The notes: generated by a model from the letters alone, not told the origin. A stretch of DNA of 64,000 nucleotides from Spirosoma panaciterrae DSM 21099 (GCF_000374025.1 NZ_KB893181.1:1-64000), one strand, 5' to 3'; shown: positions 44,586 through 53,802, counted from the stretch's first letter. Translations and numbers: made by a program.

Positions 44586-46994
44586 GTGATAGCAAACGAA
44601 CAACTCCGCTCAACTGATATTTTAAGTCGCGAAAAAATCCTATCGGACTACCGCCTGGCCTGCGAAAGTCGGCAGGCAAGTTTACTGGGCCGGCGCGATG
44701 TAATGGGAGGCCGGGCTAAATTTGGCATTTTTGGCGATGGTAAAGAACTGGCACAATTAGCAGCCGCTCGCGCATTCGCGCGGGGCGACTTTCGGTCAGG
44801 TTATTATCGCGACCAAACGTTTGTGGCGGCTCTGGGTGAGCTTCGCTGGACGGAATTTTTTGCGCAGCTCTATGCACATACGGACTTAGAAGCTGATCCG
44901 AATACCGCTGGCCGTTCGATGAATGGGCATTTTGCCACTCGCTGGCTCGATGAACAGGGCCTTTGGCGGAATCAGACAGAAATGTACAACTCTGTTTGCG
45001 ATATTGCCCCTACTGCTGGTCAAATCCCTCGTTCGCTTGGATTAGCCTACGCATCTAAATTATTTCGAAATAATCCTGATCTGAGTGACCTGACGAAGTT
45101 TTCCCACCATGGCAATGAGATCGTGTTTTCTACGATAGGCGATGCCTCCACTTCACAAGGCATGTTCTGGGAAACCATGAATGCGGCTGGTGTGCTACAG
45201 GTGCCGTTACTTATGTCGGTCTGGGATGATGGATATGGTATTTCCGTACCCGTAGAGTATCAGACAACTAAAGCTAGTATCTCGAAAGCCATGGCGGGTT
45301 TGCAGCGGGATGCACGCGATAAAGGTATCGAAATCTTTACCGTCAAAGGTTGGGATTACCTTGGGCTGCTCGAAACCTATCAGCAGGCTGCACACATTTG
45401 TCGAAACGAGCATGTACCCGTATTGGTACATGTTCAGGAGCTTACCCAGCCGCAGGGACATTCAACATCGGGTTCGCACGAGCGGTATAAGTCAAAAGAA
45501 CGCTTATCCTGGGAAGTCGAACATGATTGCAATCGAACTTTTCGGCAATGGATTCTGGAAAATGGCTATGCTACCAATGAGGAACTCGAGCAGATAGAAG
45601 ACGAAGCGAAGAAAGTAACGAAGAAAGCCCGCACAGAGGCCTGGAATGCGTATCAGGCATCTATGAAAGGCGATTTCGATGAAGCGGTCGAGCTAATTCA
45701 GCAGGCGGCCCGCCACAATCCGAAATCAGCAGAGTTAATGGCTATTCGCGAGGAACTTCGTAAAACGGACATGCCTATCCGACGCGACGCAGTTAGTGCC
45801 GTTCGAAAAGCATTACGCGTTCTGCGAAGTGATTCTGGAGCAGGCCGACAGCGGTTGAAAGACTGGCTGGGGCGTACCAACGCTGAGAATGACGATCGTT
45901 TTCACTCCCATCTATATAGCCAATCGCCCGATTCGCCGATGCTGGTGGAGGGCGTCTTACCTGAATATTCCGACGAAAGCCCAATTCTGGATGGCTATCA
46001 GCTTCTTCAGCATTATTTCGAGAGTCTGTTTGCCCGCGATCCGCGTGTAGTGGCGTTGGGTGAGGATGTTGGCAAAATTGGCGATGTAAATCAGGGGTTT
46101 GCGGGTTTGCAGGAGAAGTTTGGTGAGATTCGGATCACGGATACCGGCATTCGCGAAACAACGATCATTGGGCAGGGAATTGGGATGGCTATGCGGGGCC
46201 TGCGTCCGATCGTCGAGATTCAATATTTCGATTACGTCTATTATACCCTGGCCACCCTGACCGACGATTTAGCTACCTTACTCTACCGGACCAAAGGTGG
46301 GCAGAAATCTCCCTTGATTATCCGTACCAGAGGGCATCGACTGGAAGGTATCTGGCATTCGGGATCACCCATGGGGGCTATGCTGGGCAGCCTGCGTGGC
46401 TTACATGTGCTGGTACCGCGCAACATGACCCAGGCTGCCGGCTTTTATAATACACTAATAAAAGGAGACGATCCGGCTCTGCTTATTGAATCCCTGAATG
46501 GATACCGGCTGAAAGAAGTGCTTCCCGACAATTTAGCTGAATTTTGTGTGCCCCTCGGGGTGCCTGATATTATCCGTACAGGTACCGACCTGACCATCGT
46601 AACCTACGGGTCTATGTGTCGCATTGTGTGGGAAGCCGCTAACCAGTTGGCACAAATGGGCATCCAGACTGAAATAATCGATGTGCAGACACTTTTGCCT
46701 TTCGATGTACACCAGCTTATTCTGGAATCGATCAAGAAAACAAACCGGGTGATCTTCGCGGATGAGGATGTTCCGGGTGGAGCCTCGGCGTATATGATGC
46801 AGCAGGTTGTAGACGGGCAGAATGCCTATCAATACCTGGACTCTCCACCCCGTACGTTATCGGCCAAAGCGCATCGTCCACCCTATGGTTCCGACGGTGA
46901 CTATTTCTCTAAACCAAATGTTGATGATGTAATCGAGATGGCTTACGAACTGATGAGCGAATGCGAGCCCGACCGATTTCCTAAACTATACTGA
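44586..46994 (+). CDS. Fused E1-alpha/E1-beta 2-oxo-acid dehydrogenase component
   Basis: The 802-residue thiamine-diphosphate enzyme joins the alpha subunit (about residues 1-400) and the beta subunit (about 460-802) of a branched-chain/pyruvate-type dehydrogenase. The alpha part has GRSMNGHFA and the ThDP region GDASTSQGMFWETMNAAG ending VWDDGYGIS; the beta part has ALGEDVGKIGDVNQGF, IVEIQYFDYVYYTL and ADEDVPGGASAYM. It would decarboxylate a 2-oxo acid and pass the acyl group to an E2 lipoyl protein, not encoded nearby. The ThDP motif reads GDA...DD rather than GDG...NN. The start is GTG. Confidence 0.88.
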   Translation: MIANEQLRSTDILSREKILSDYRLACESRQASLLGRRDVMGGRAKFGIFGDGKELAQLAAARAFARGDFRSGYYRDQTFVAALGELRWTEFFAQLYAHTDLEADPNTAGRSMNGHFATRWLDEQGLWRNQTEMYNSVCDIAPTAGQIPRSLGLAYASKLFRNNPDLSDLTKFSHHGNEIVFSTIGDASTSQGMFWETMNAAGVLQVPLLMSVWDDGYGISVPVEYQTTKASISKAMAGLQRDARDKGIEIFTVKGWDYLGLLETYQQAAHICRNEHVPVLVHVQELTQPQGHSTSGSHERYKSKERLSWEVEHDCNRTFRQWILENGYATNEELEQIEDEAKKVTKKARTEAWNAYQASMKGDFDEAVELIQQAARHNPKSAELMAIREELRKTDMPIRRDAVSAVRKALRVLRSDSGAGRQRLKDWLGRTNAENDDRFHSHLYSQSPDSPMLVEGVLPEYSDESPILDGYQLLQHYFESLFARDPRVVALGEDVGKIGDVNQGFAGLQEKFGEIRITDTGIRETTIIGQGIGMAMRGLRPIVEIQYFDYVYYTLATLTDDLATLLYRTKGGQKSPLIIRTRGHRLEGIWHSGSPMGAMLGSLRGLHVLVPRNMTQAAGFYNTLIKGDDPALLIESLNGYRLKEVLPDNLAEFCVPLGVPDIIRTGTDLTIVTYGSMCRIVWEAANQLAQMGIQTEIIDVQTLLPFDVHQLILESIKKTNRVIFADEDVPGGASAYMMQQVVDGQNAYQYLDSPPRTLSAKAHRPPYGSDGDYFSKPNVDDVIEMAYELMSECEPDRFPKLY

Positions 46995-47005
46995 TTGAAT
47001 AGCTG

Positions 47006-47070
47006 AATGATTGAATGATTGAATAACTGAGAAGACCAATTCTATTCAGTTATTCAATCACTCAATCATT
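47006..47070. repeat. Intergenic hairpin of TTGAATGA-like units (second copy)
   Basis: Arms of 25 bases (47006-47030 and 47046-47070) pair with a single mismatch and enclose a 15-base loop. Both arms are tandem copies of the same short unit as in the hairpin near tatC. It fills the gap between the fused E1 gene and nuoI and probably ends the E1 transcript. Confidence 0.7.
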
Positions 47071-47082
47071 CAATCATTAAAA

Positions 47083-48498
47083 ATGTCTTACTTCCACGAT
47101 ATACGGACCGGAATTCGGACTACGTTGAAAGGCTTGAGTCTTACGCTGAAGCATCTTCGACGGGCAACGAAGCGCCGGACACCTGAAGGGATTGCCAGCG
47201 ATAATTACTTCGATCTTCAGAATGGGCTGGTTACGCTTCAGTACCCGCACGAGCAATTACCCATACCCGATAATGGGCGCTATCGCCTTCGGAATGAAAT
47301 CGAAGATTGCATCGTCTGCGATAAATGCGCGAAAGTTTGCCCCGTAGACTGTATTACAATTGATGCCATCAAGGCGACAGAAGAAGTGGGCCGGGCATCG
47401 GATGGCTCGCCCATTCGACTGTATGCTGCCAAGTTCGACATCGATATGGCTAAGTGCTGCTACTGTGGACTTTGCACGGTAGTTTGCCCGACCGAATGCC
47501 TGACGATGGACAAAAAATTCGATTACAGTGAATTCGAATTGGGTAAGCTTACGTATAACTTCTCGAACTTAACCCCTGAACAGGCTGATGAAAAACGGTC
47601 TTTATACGAGCAGTTCTTACGTGAAAAAGAGGAAGCGAAGGCGGCACAGAAAGTAACCAGACCCGTTTCCACTTCTGAATCAACCGCCGATACCACTCCT
47701 AAACGCCCTGTTTTTCGGCCGACAGCCAAACCGACTGCACCTGCTACCGATAAACCGGCTAACTCGGAAGGGTCGTCGATTGAGCATCCATTAACCGATG
47801 CCAAACCGGATGAAATGCAACAGATTGCTCAGGGAGGATTGGAAGCGGCAAAACGTCCGGTATTCAAACCAACCCAAAAGCCGATAAAGCCTGTTGTTGA
47901 GGAGTCTGATGCGGCTAAACAGGATGAAGGCCAACCTGCTGCCCAAAAGCCAGTAACTGCTAAGCCAGCATTCCGGCCAACGATGAAGCCGGGAAAAACG
48001 GAATCTACGGGACCGATTTCACCTGAAGCTACCGAGCCCCCCACTGCGGAAACGGTAACTCCGAAACCAGGCACAAAACCGCCTGGTTTCCGGCCAACCA
48101 TGAAGCCGACGGTAGCCAAAGTAGCCGAGCCGGACAAATCAACGCCTGATGCGAAGGATTCGGACAGTACCGAGCCTATAAAGCCAAAATCTACTGGGTT
48201 TCGACCAACGATGAAACCTGCCAATCCGGTCAAACCAGTGCCTGAACCTGAAGCCAAAGTACAGCCCACCGAAGTACCAAAGCCTAAACCAGGGTTTCGG
48301 CCAACCATGAAGCCGAAGCCTGTATCCGAAGGAGAGGTTGGCGAACAGGTTATTTTGGATAAGAAGCCTGAGCCCACTGAGGAGTCAAACGTGTCGGAGC
48401 CCACCGAATCGGTTCAGGAGGCCCCCAAGTCCAAACCTGCCTTCCGGCCAACTATGAAGCCTAAACCCAAATCGGACGAAGGCGAGTCGACTAATTAA
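47083..48498 (+). CDS. nuoI: NADH-quinone oxidoreductase subunit I with long proline-rich repeat tail
   Basis: The first ~150 residues are a standard Complex I ferredoxin-like subunit with two 4Fe-4S motifs: Cys76-79-82-86 and Cys125-128-131-135. These clusters carry electrons toward quinone. The usual protein ends at about 160-220 residues; this one is 471. The extra ~280 residues are disordered, Pro/Lys/Thr/Glu-rich, and contain seven copies of a KPxFRPTMKP-like unit (first two variant: FRPTAKP, FKPTQKP). The tail would lie in the cytoplasm. The gene opens the nuoIJK-x-LM cluster. Confidence 0.92.
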   Translation: MSYFHDIRTGIRTTLKGLSLTLKHLRRATKRRTPEGIASDNYFDLQNGLVTLQYPHEQLPIPDNGRYRLRNEIEDCIVCDKCAKVCPVDCITIDAIKATEEVGRASDGSPIRLYAAKFDIDMAKCCYCGLCTVVCPTECLTMDKKFDYSEFELGKLTYNFSNLTPEQADEKRSLYEQFLREKEEAKAAQKVTRPVSTSESTADTTPKRPVFRPTAKPTAPATDKPANSEGSSIEHPLTDAKPDEMQQIAQGGLEAAKRPVFKPTQKPIKPVVEESDAAKQDEGQPAAQKPVTAKPAFRPTMKPGKTESTGPISPEATEPPTAETVTPKPGTKPPGFRPTMKPTVAKVAEPDKSTPDAKDSDSTEPIKPKSTGFRPTMKPANPVKPVPEPEAKVQPTEVPKPKPGFRPTMKPKPVSEGEVGEQVILDKKPEPTEESNVSEPTESVQEAPKSKPAFRPTMKPKPKSDEGESTN

Positions 48499-48511
48499 TT
48501 CCGCTACTGCA

Positions 48512-49060
48512 TTGGTTCAAATAGCTTTTTATACGTTTGCCGCGCTTAGCCTCTCTGGTGGTTTAGCGGTACTTTTTACGCGCAATGTAATTTATGCGGC
48601 CTTTTTTTTACTCCTGACCCTGTTGGGGGTTGCAGGTTTATTTGTATTGGCAAGCGCCGACTTTCTGGCCGTCGCCCAGCTCATGATCTATGTTGGAGGT
48701 GTTTTGGTGCTGGTAATTTTTGGGGTAATGCTCACGAATAAAACAGACCCGGTGGCCGATGCCAGTAGCCAGCAACCCAATCGAATTGCCTCCCAGAATC
48801 GCTCTACGGGATGGGTGATTAGTGCGTTGGTGGCTGGAAGTTTATTTGCCGCCTTATTTACCTTACTGGCCAGGGCAAATTTTGCGCTATTGAATCAGCC
48901 GGTTGGCTGGCAGAGCACCGTAAATACCATCGGTCGACAGCTCATGACCGAATATGTAGTGCCGTTTGAAATCGTTGGCATATTGCTGTTGGCTGCTCTG
49001 GTAGGGGCCACCTATCTGGCCTCGCCACTAGCTAAATCGTTTCGAAATGCAACCCGTTGA
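48512..49060 (+). CDS. nuoJ: NADH-quinone oxidoreductase subunit J
   Basis: The 182-residue membrane protein has five predicted helices and the NuoJ signature FLLLTLLGVAGLFVLASADFLAVAQLMIYVGGVLVLVIFGVML, given here by its parts ADFLAVAQLMIYVGG and LVIFGVML. It is part of the proton-pumping membrane arm of Complex I. The start appears to be a TTG 11 bases after the nuoI stop. Its end overlaps nuoK by 14 bases. Confidence 0.92.
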   Translation: MVQIAFYTFAALSLSGGLAVLFTRNVIYAAFFLLLTLLGVAGLFVLASADFLAVAQLMIYVGGVLVLVIFGVMLTNKTDPVADASSQQPNRIASQNRSTGWVISALVAGSLFAALFTLLARANFALLNQPVGWQSTVNTIGRQLMTEYVVPFEIVGILLLAALVGATYLASPLAKSFRNATR

Positions 49061-49358
49061 TAGTCATCTGTTTCTGATCGTTGGTGCGGCCCTGTTCAGT
49101 ATAGGACTTGCGGTTGTACTGCTCAAGCGTCATGCCATTGTTGTCCTGATGGGTATTGAGTTGATGCTAAATGCCGTTAATATCAATCTGGTCGCCTTCA
49201 GCCAGTATGATCCTGATCGATTGCAGGGGCAAATGCTGGCCCTATTTGTGATGGTAGTAGCAGCCGCTGAATCGGCTGTGGCCCTGGCTATTGTGTTGCA
49301 GGTATATCGCCACTTTCGAACAGCTCAACTGGACGAGCTAAATGAACTGAAACAGTAA
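49047..49358 (+). CDS. nuoK: NADH-quinone oxidoreductase subunit K
   Basis: The 103-residue protein has three helices and the conserved LMGIELMLNAVNINLVAFS and AAAESAVALAIVLQVYR, with the membrane glutamates used in proton translocation. Length is exactly normal for the family. It overlaps nuoJ and is followed 39 bases later by an unrelated oxygenase gene rather than nuoL. Confidence 0.95.
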   Translation: MQPVDSHLFLIVGAALFSIGLAVVLLKRHAIVVLMGIELMLNAVNINLVAFSQYDPDRLQGQMLALFVMVVAAAESAVALAIVLQVYRHFRTAQLDELNELKQ

Positions 49359-49397
49359 CGGACTGGTCAGGATTCGAAGCCTGAAAAGTTTTGACCT

Positions 49398-50006
49398 ATG
49401 AATACAGTTTTTGAGTCGATTATCGACGGTATTGTAGCGGAAGGGTATGGGGTTGCCGATAATTTTCTAACGCAGGAAGAAGTAACAGCCCTGGCCAGCC
49501 GCCTGCATGATCGTCGGGGAGCGGGCCAGTTTCGGGCTGCTGGCATTGGCAATCAGCAGAAAATGGTCCAGAATACGATCCGGGGCGACGAAATACTCTG
49601 GCTGGACGAAGCGTCGGCTACTCCCGAAGAAGCGGCCTTTTTACAGCGGATCGCCGAGTTTGTACAGTATGTAAACCAGACCTGTTATTTGGGGTTGCGG
49701 GATTATGAGTTCCATTACGCTGTATACCCACCAGGTACCTTTTATAAACGACATCTGGACCAGTTTCGCAGCGATTCGCGCCGGAAACTGTCGGTCATTT
49801 GCTATCTCAATGCCGATTGGCAGGAATCAGATGGCGGTCAACTGGCAATCTATCTGCCCGAAGCTGATCATCAAACTGAGCGGCAAATTATGGTCACTCC
49901 TGTAGGTGGACGGATGGTTTGTTTTGAAAGTGGACGATTGGAACATGAAGTGCTTCCTGCCACCCGCGAACGATTGAGTGTAACGGGCTGGCTGAAAACG
50001 GGATAA
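49398..50006 (+). CDS. 2OG-Fe(II) oxygenase, prolyl-hydroxylase-like (SM-20/P4H type)
   Basis: The 202-residue protein has the double-stranded beta-helix iron site: His119 and Asp121 in FYKRHLDQF, the distal His183 in GRLEHEVLP, and the 2OG-binding Arg192 in RERLSVTGW. The surrounding pattern (YPPGTFYKRHLD, VICYLNADW, GGQLAIYL) is that of the prolyl 4-hydroxylase/SM-20-like group, which hydroxylates proline in proteins. It lies between nuoK and nuoL in the same direction with short gaps, so it is probably co-transcribed with Complex I genes. A protein substrate is inferred, not shown. Confidence 0.85.
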   Translation: MNTVFESIIDGIVAEGYGVADNFLTQEEVTALASRLHDRRGAGQFRAAGIGNQQKMVQNTIRGDEILWLDEASATPEEAAFLQRIAEFVQYVNQTCYLGLRDYEFHYAVYPPGTFYKRHLDQFRSDSRRKLSVICYLNADWQESDGGQLAIYLPEADHQTERQIMVTPVGGRMVCFESGRLEHEVLPATRERLSVTGWLKTG

Positions 50007-50067
50007 AACCTATTTGCATCCCCACCGGATAATAGGGATATTTGCGGCCAATTCTGACCGAATACGG

Positions 50068-51978
50068 ATGCCCGTCCATACGCCTTTGCCTGTATCGTTG
50101 CTAACTACTCTTCTACTAAGCCTTCCTTTTGTTGGGTTTCTGGCGTTAGCTATGGCAAGTCGTCGGGTATCGGCCTGGCTGGCTATTCTAACCACCAGCT
50201 TTGGATTTGTCGTGGCCTTTGTTTTGGCGCTAAATTTACCAGATCAGCCACTCACAATTCAGACTGCCTGGGCGGATCTGTCGGGTACTTTGTTTTCCAT
50301 CAGCTTTAGGCTCGATTCAATAGCTGCCCTGATGCTGATCCTGGTGCATTTTGTGGCGCTGCTGGTGCAGATTTATTCAGTCGCCTACCTTCACGATGAG
50401 CCTCGACTTCGGCGCTATTTTGCGTATTTACAACTGTTTGTGGGCGCTATGCTGGGTATTGTGCTGGCTGGAAATCTGCTGGTTATGTATGCCTTCTGGG
50501 AACTTGTTGGCTTGGCCTCCTATCTGCTTATCGGATTTTATGCCGAACGACCCTCGGCGTCAAAAGCTGCAAAAAAAGCCTTTCTGATGAATCGCGTTGG
50601 TGATGCTGGATTCCTGATTGGTATTTTTCTGACCTATTATAACTTCCGAACGCTCGACTTTTCGGTATTGGATACAGCCGTAGTTGGGGGCGCTCTGCCG
50701 ACTGCGCTTGGACTCTGCCTGTTTATGGGTTGCATGGGTAAATCGGCTCAGTTTCCACTATTGACCTGGCTGCCCGATGCTATGGAAGGGCCTACGCCAG
50801 TTTCGGCCCTGCTGCATGCCGCTACGATGGTAGCGGCCGGTATTTTTCTGCTCGCCCGAATTCACCCATTGCTATCGCCCGATGCGCTGGTCGTAATAGC
50901 CCTAATCGGTACCATTACGACTGTATGGGGTGGGTATTCGGCACTCTTCCAAACGGATATTAAGAAAGTACTGGCGTTTTCGACGGTTTCACAATTGGGG
51001 TTGATGGTGGCGGCAATGGGCACTAATAATGTGAGTGGAGCCATGTTCCATTTGTTGACCCACGCCTTTTTTAAAGCGGGTCTTTTTTTAAGTGCGGGTG
51101 CCGTCATTCATGCCGTTCATACCCAGGATATGCGGCATATGGGTGGGCTGCGCCAAACGCTGCCTATAACCTTTTGGGGGTATACCTTTTGTGCTGCGGC
51201 CTTGGCAGGCGTTCCATTTTTATCGGGTTTTTTGTCGAAAGAAGCGATCCTCAGTGGCGCTTTCGATTGGGCAAGTCACCAGCCTGGTGGGCTTGCCAGT
51301 CTGATACCGATAGCACTGCTACTGTCGTCGGGGTTGACCATGCTGTATATGGCGAGGCAATGGCGACTTATTTTTTTCGGTAGTTATCGGAACAAACACA
51401 TCCCATTAGACCAAACGCATGAACCCAACTGGCTTATGCGTGGCCCCGTTGTCCTGTTAGCCATTTTATCCCTTGGCTTTTGGTTTTCGATCAATCCGTT
51501 TTCGGTACATGGGAGCTGGTTTTTTCGCCTGATACCCACACCAGCGGAAGGCCATTTTGGTTGGTTGGCTCCGGCTTCAGTCGCGCTGGTTGCCGTAGGG
51601 GGATGGGCAGGATTTCGTATGAACGCCCCTCGGACTGATACAATAGCGGTCCGGCTATCGCTTGAATATGGTTTTTTAGATAGCCTATTTCAGTATCTGG
51701 TCATTAATCCAACCCAAAAACTTGCCAACCTCCTGAGTCGGACTGATCGACGTCTGGTTGATGGCACTGTAAATAATCTGGGGATTACCCTGGTGGTACT
51801 GGCTTATATAGCGCGAGCCATTGATCGGCTGGTAATCGATGGGGTTGTAAACGGTGCCGCCTGGATAGCCAGTTTTTTTGGACAAATGACACGATCGGTG
51901 CAAAATGGGCGCGTGCAGTCCTATATTATGGTGACTGTAGTTGGTTTAGTATTGGTTCTTTGGTGGTTGCTTTACTAG
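50068..51978 (+). CDS. nuoL: NADH-quinone oxidoreductase subunit L
   Basis: From the ATG at 50068 (preferred over a TTG at 50014, which would add a non-hydrophobic leader) the protein is about 636 residues. It is a multi-helix antiporter-like subunit of Complex I with the conserved MYAFWELVGLASYLLIGFY, WLPDAMEGPTPVSALLHAAT and TDIKKVLAFSTVSQLGLM segments. The C-terminal lateral helix region is present. It pumps protons in the membrane arm. It is followed by nuoM 33 bases on. Confidence 0.95.
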   Translation: MPVHTPLPVSLLTTLLLSLPFVGFLALAMASRRVSAWLAILTTSFGFVVAFVLALNLPDQPLTIQTAWADLSGTLFSISFRLDSIAALMLILVHFVALLVQIYSVAYLHDEPRLRRYFAYLQLFVGAMLGIVLAGNLLVMYAFWELVGLASYLLIGFYAERPSASKAAKKAFLMNRVGDAGFLIGIFLTYYNFRTLDFSVLDTAVVGGALPTALGLCLFMGCMGKSAQFPLLTWLPDAMEGPTPVSALLHAATMVAAGIFLLARIHPLLSPDALVVIALIGTITTVWGGYSALFQTDIKKVLAFSTVSQLGLMVAAMGTNNVSGAMFHLLTHAFFKAGLFLSAGAVIHAVHTQDMRHMGGLRQTLPITFWGYTFCAAALAGVPFLSGFLSKEAILSGAFDWASHQPGGLASLIPIALLLSSGLTMLYMARQWRLIFFGSYRNKHIPLDQTHEPNWLMRGPVVLLAILSLGFWFSINPFSVHGSWFFRLIPTPAEGHFGWLAPASVALVAVGGWAGFRMNAPRTDTIAVRLSLEYGFLDSLFQYLVINPTQKLANLLSRTDRRLVDGTVNNLGITLVVLAYIARAIDRLVIDGVVNGAAWIASFFGQMTRSVQNGRVQSYIMVTVVGLVLVLWWLLY

Positions 51979-52011
51979 TGGGGGCTATAGAGAATGTGTC
52001 CCTAACAACTT

Positions 52012-53676
52012 ATGATTCTTTCGTTACTTATTTTTCTTCCCTTGCTTGGGGCGCTGGTGATAGCCTTATTGCCTGAGAGCCAGGTGATTCAATTTCGCTG
52101 GATTGCCTTTGTTATTACACTGGCCGAAGTGATGTTATCGGTGGTTGCTTATCGGGAGTTCAACCAGGCCATAGACGATTACCAACTGGTAGAGCAAGTT
52201 AACTGGATTACGCTGCCACTTGGTAATCTGGGGATTGTATCGATCGATTACCTGCTAGGTGTCGATGGGATTAGCCTGCCGTTGATTATTCTGTCGGCGG
52301 TGGTCATGCTGATAGGGGTTGTTTCTTCCTGGACGATGACGCATCGGCTAAGGGCCTACTACGCCCTGTATCTGCTCCTGACAGGCACGGTGATGGGCTG
52401 TTTTGCCGCATTGGATTTCTTTCTTTTTTTCCTATTTTTTGAGTTCATGCTTCTGCCGATGTATTTCCTGATTGGCCTTTGGGGAGGACCAAGACGAGAA
52501 TACGCATCGATCAAGTTTTTTCTATACACTCTGTTCGGTTCACTGCTGATTTTGCTGGTCATGATTGGGCTGTCGCTGTCGGTTATGGACCCGGTAAGTA
52601 CCGCCATTACGGCAGGGTTTATCCCTGACCCTTCGGCCGCTACGGATGAACTCATTCGAAATATTCAGAGCGCGTTACAAAGCGGCCAGTTGAATTCTGC
52701 CCAGCTTGTTCACACGTTTACGATGCGGTATTTGGCAGATAGCAACAACTACCTGCCTAATGCGTTGCTAAACCCAGCTTCTCAACTGATGGTATGGGGG
52801 CTTTCGGCAAGGCAATTAGCCTTTTGGGCACTCTTCATTGGGTTTGCGATTAAGCTACCTATTGTACCGGTACATACCTGGCTACCTGATGCCCACGTAG
52901 AGGCCCCTACACCTGTATCGGTTGTTCTGGCAGGTGTTCTACTCAAAATTGGTGGCTATGGGTTCCTGCGTATTGTCTGGGATTTCTTCCCCGACGGAGC
53001 GGCTCATTATGCGCAGATTTTGGCTGGTTTGGGCGTTTTGTCGATCGTATACGGAGGCCTCAACGCGCTGGCCCAGGCCGACCTTAAAAAAATGATTGCC
53101 TATTCATCGGTATCCCACATGGGGTTTGTATTGCTGGGCGTAGCTTCATTAACGGCTGAGGGAGTCAATGGGGCGATCTATCAAATGGTAAGCCACGGGG
53201 TATTGTCGGCTATGTTGTTTCTGCTTGCGGGTGTGATTTACGACCGCACACACGATCGCCGAATCGATTCGTATCGTGGCTTGATGAAGCCAATGCCCCG
53301 CTATACAACCTTGACAGCCATCGCCTTTTTTGCTTCATTAGGGCTGCCGGGGTTCTCTGGTTTTGTGGGTGAATTATTTACGCTCATGGGCAGTTTTCAG
53401 TCCCGGTGGCTGGCAGGATGGCTTACAGTATTGGCTACAACGGGTATATTGCTGGCGGCAGCGTATTTTCTCTGGACGTTGCAGCGTATGTTTTTCGGCC
53501 CGTACTGGTCCCGACACGAAGCCACAACGGTACTTACTGACCTGACCTTGCGCGAAAAACTCCTCTTGATTCCGTTGGGGGGAATGGCCTTAGTACTCGG
53601 TCTGTTTCCCAACCTTATCTTCAACCTGACCAGTGCTACCGTAGGGCAGTGGCTGCTGAAATTCTCCGTACAATAA
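52012..53676 (+). CDS. nuoM: NADH-quinone oxidoreductase subunit M
   Basis: The 554-residue membrane protein has the antiporter-like fold with FEFMLLPMYFLIGLWGGPRREY, VHTWLPDAHVEAPTPVSVVL and ADLKKMIAYSSVSHMGFVLLG. It is slightly longer than E. coli NuoM (509) because of an insert near residues 200-250. It is the last Complex I gene in the cluster: no nuoN follows, and the next gene is an ArsR regulator after a 126-base gap. Confidence 0.95.
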   Translation: MILSLLIFLPLLGALVIALLPESQVIQFRWIAFVITLAEVMLSVVAYREFNQAIDDYQLVEQVNWITLPLGNLGIVSIDYLLGVDGISLPLIILSAVVMLIGVVSSWTMTHRLRAYYALYLLLTGTVMGCFAALDFFLFFLFFEFMLLPMYFLIGLWGGPRREYASIKFFLYTLFGSLLILLVMIGLSLSVMDPVSTAITAGFIPDPSAATDELIRNIQSALQSGQLNSAQLVHTFTMRYLADSNNYLPNALLNPASQLMVWGLSARQLAFWALFIGFAIKLPIVPVHTWLPDAHVEAPTPVSVVLAGVLLKIGGYGFLRIVWDFFPDGAAHYAQILAGLGVLSIVYGGLNALAQADLKKMIAYSSVSHMGFVLLGVASLTAEGVNGAIYQMVSHGVLSAMLFLLAGVIYDRTHDRRIDSYRGLMKPMPRYTTLTAIAFFASLGLPGFSGFVGELFTLMGSFQSRWLAGWLTVLATTGILLAAAYFLWTLQRMFFGPYWSRHEATTVLTDLTLREKLLLIPLGGMALVLGLFPNLIFNLTSATVGQWLLKFSVQ

Positions 53677-53802
53677 GGGCTTCCTGACCAATGGCGAAGG
53701 TAAACGACCGACCAATAAGGGTTTAGGTAGCCATTGGCACGATACCGTTATGAATTTTGTTAACTTTATAGTGACGAGTTGTCGAAACTATACATTATAA
53801 CA

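Noticed and set aside
47829..48404. 191-residue open frame on the minus strand opposite nuoI
   Set aside because: It mirrors the FRPTMKP repeat region; its GFxVGRNPG repeats are the antisense reading of the same codons. No start context, and nuoI is certain.
53688..53737. 8-bp inverted repeat (CCAATGGC/GCCATTGG) after nuoM
   Set aside because: The loop is 34 bases and no T run follows; too weak to call a terminator.
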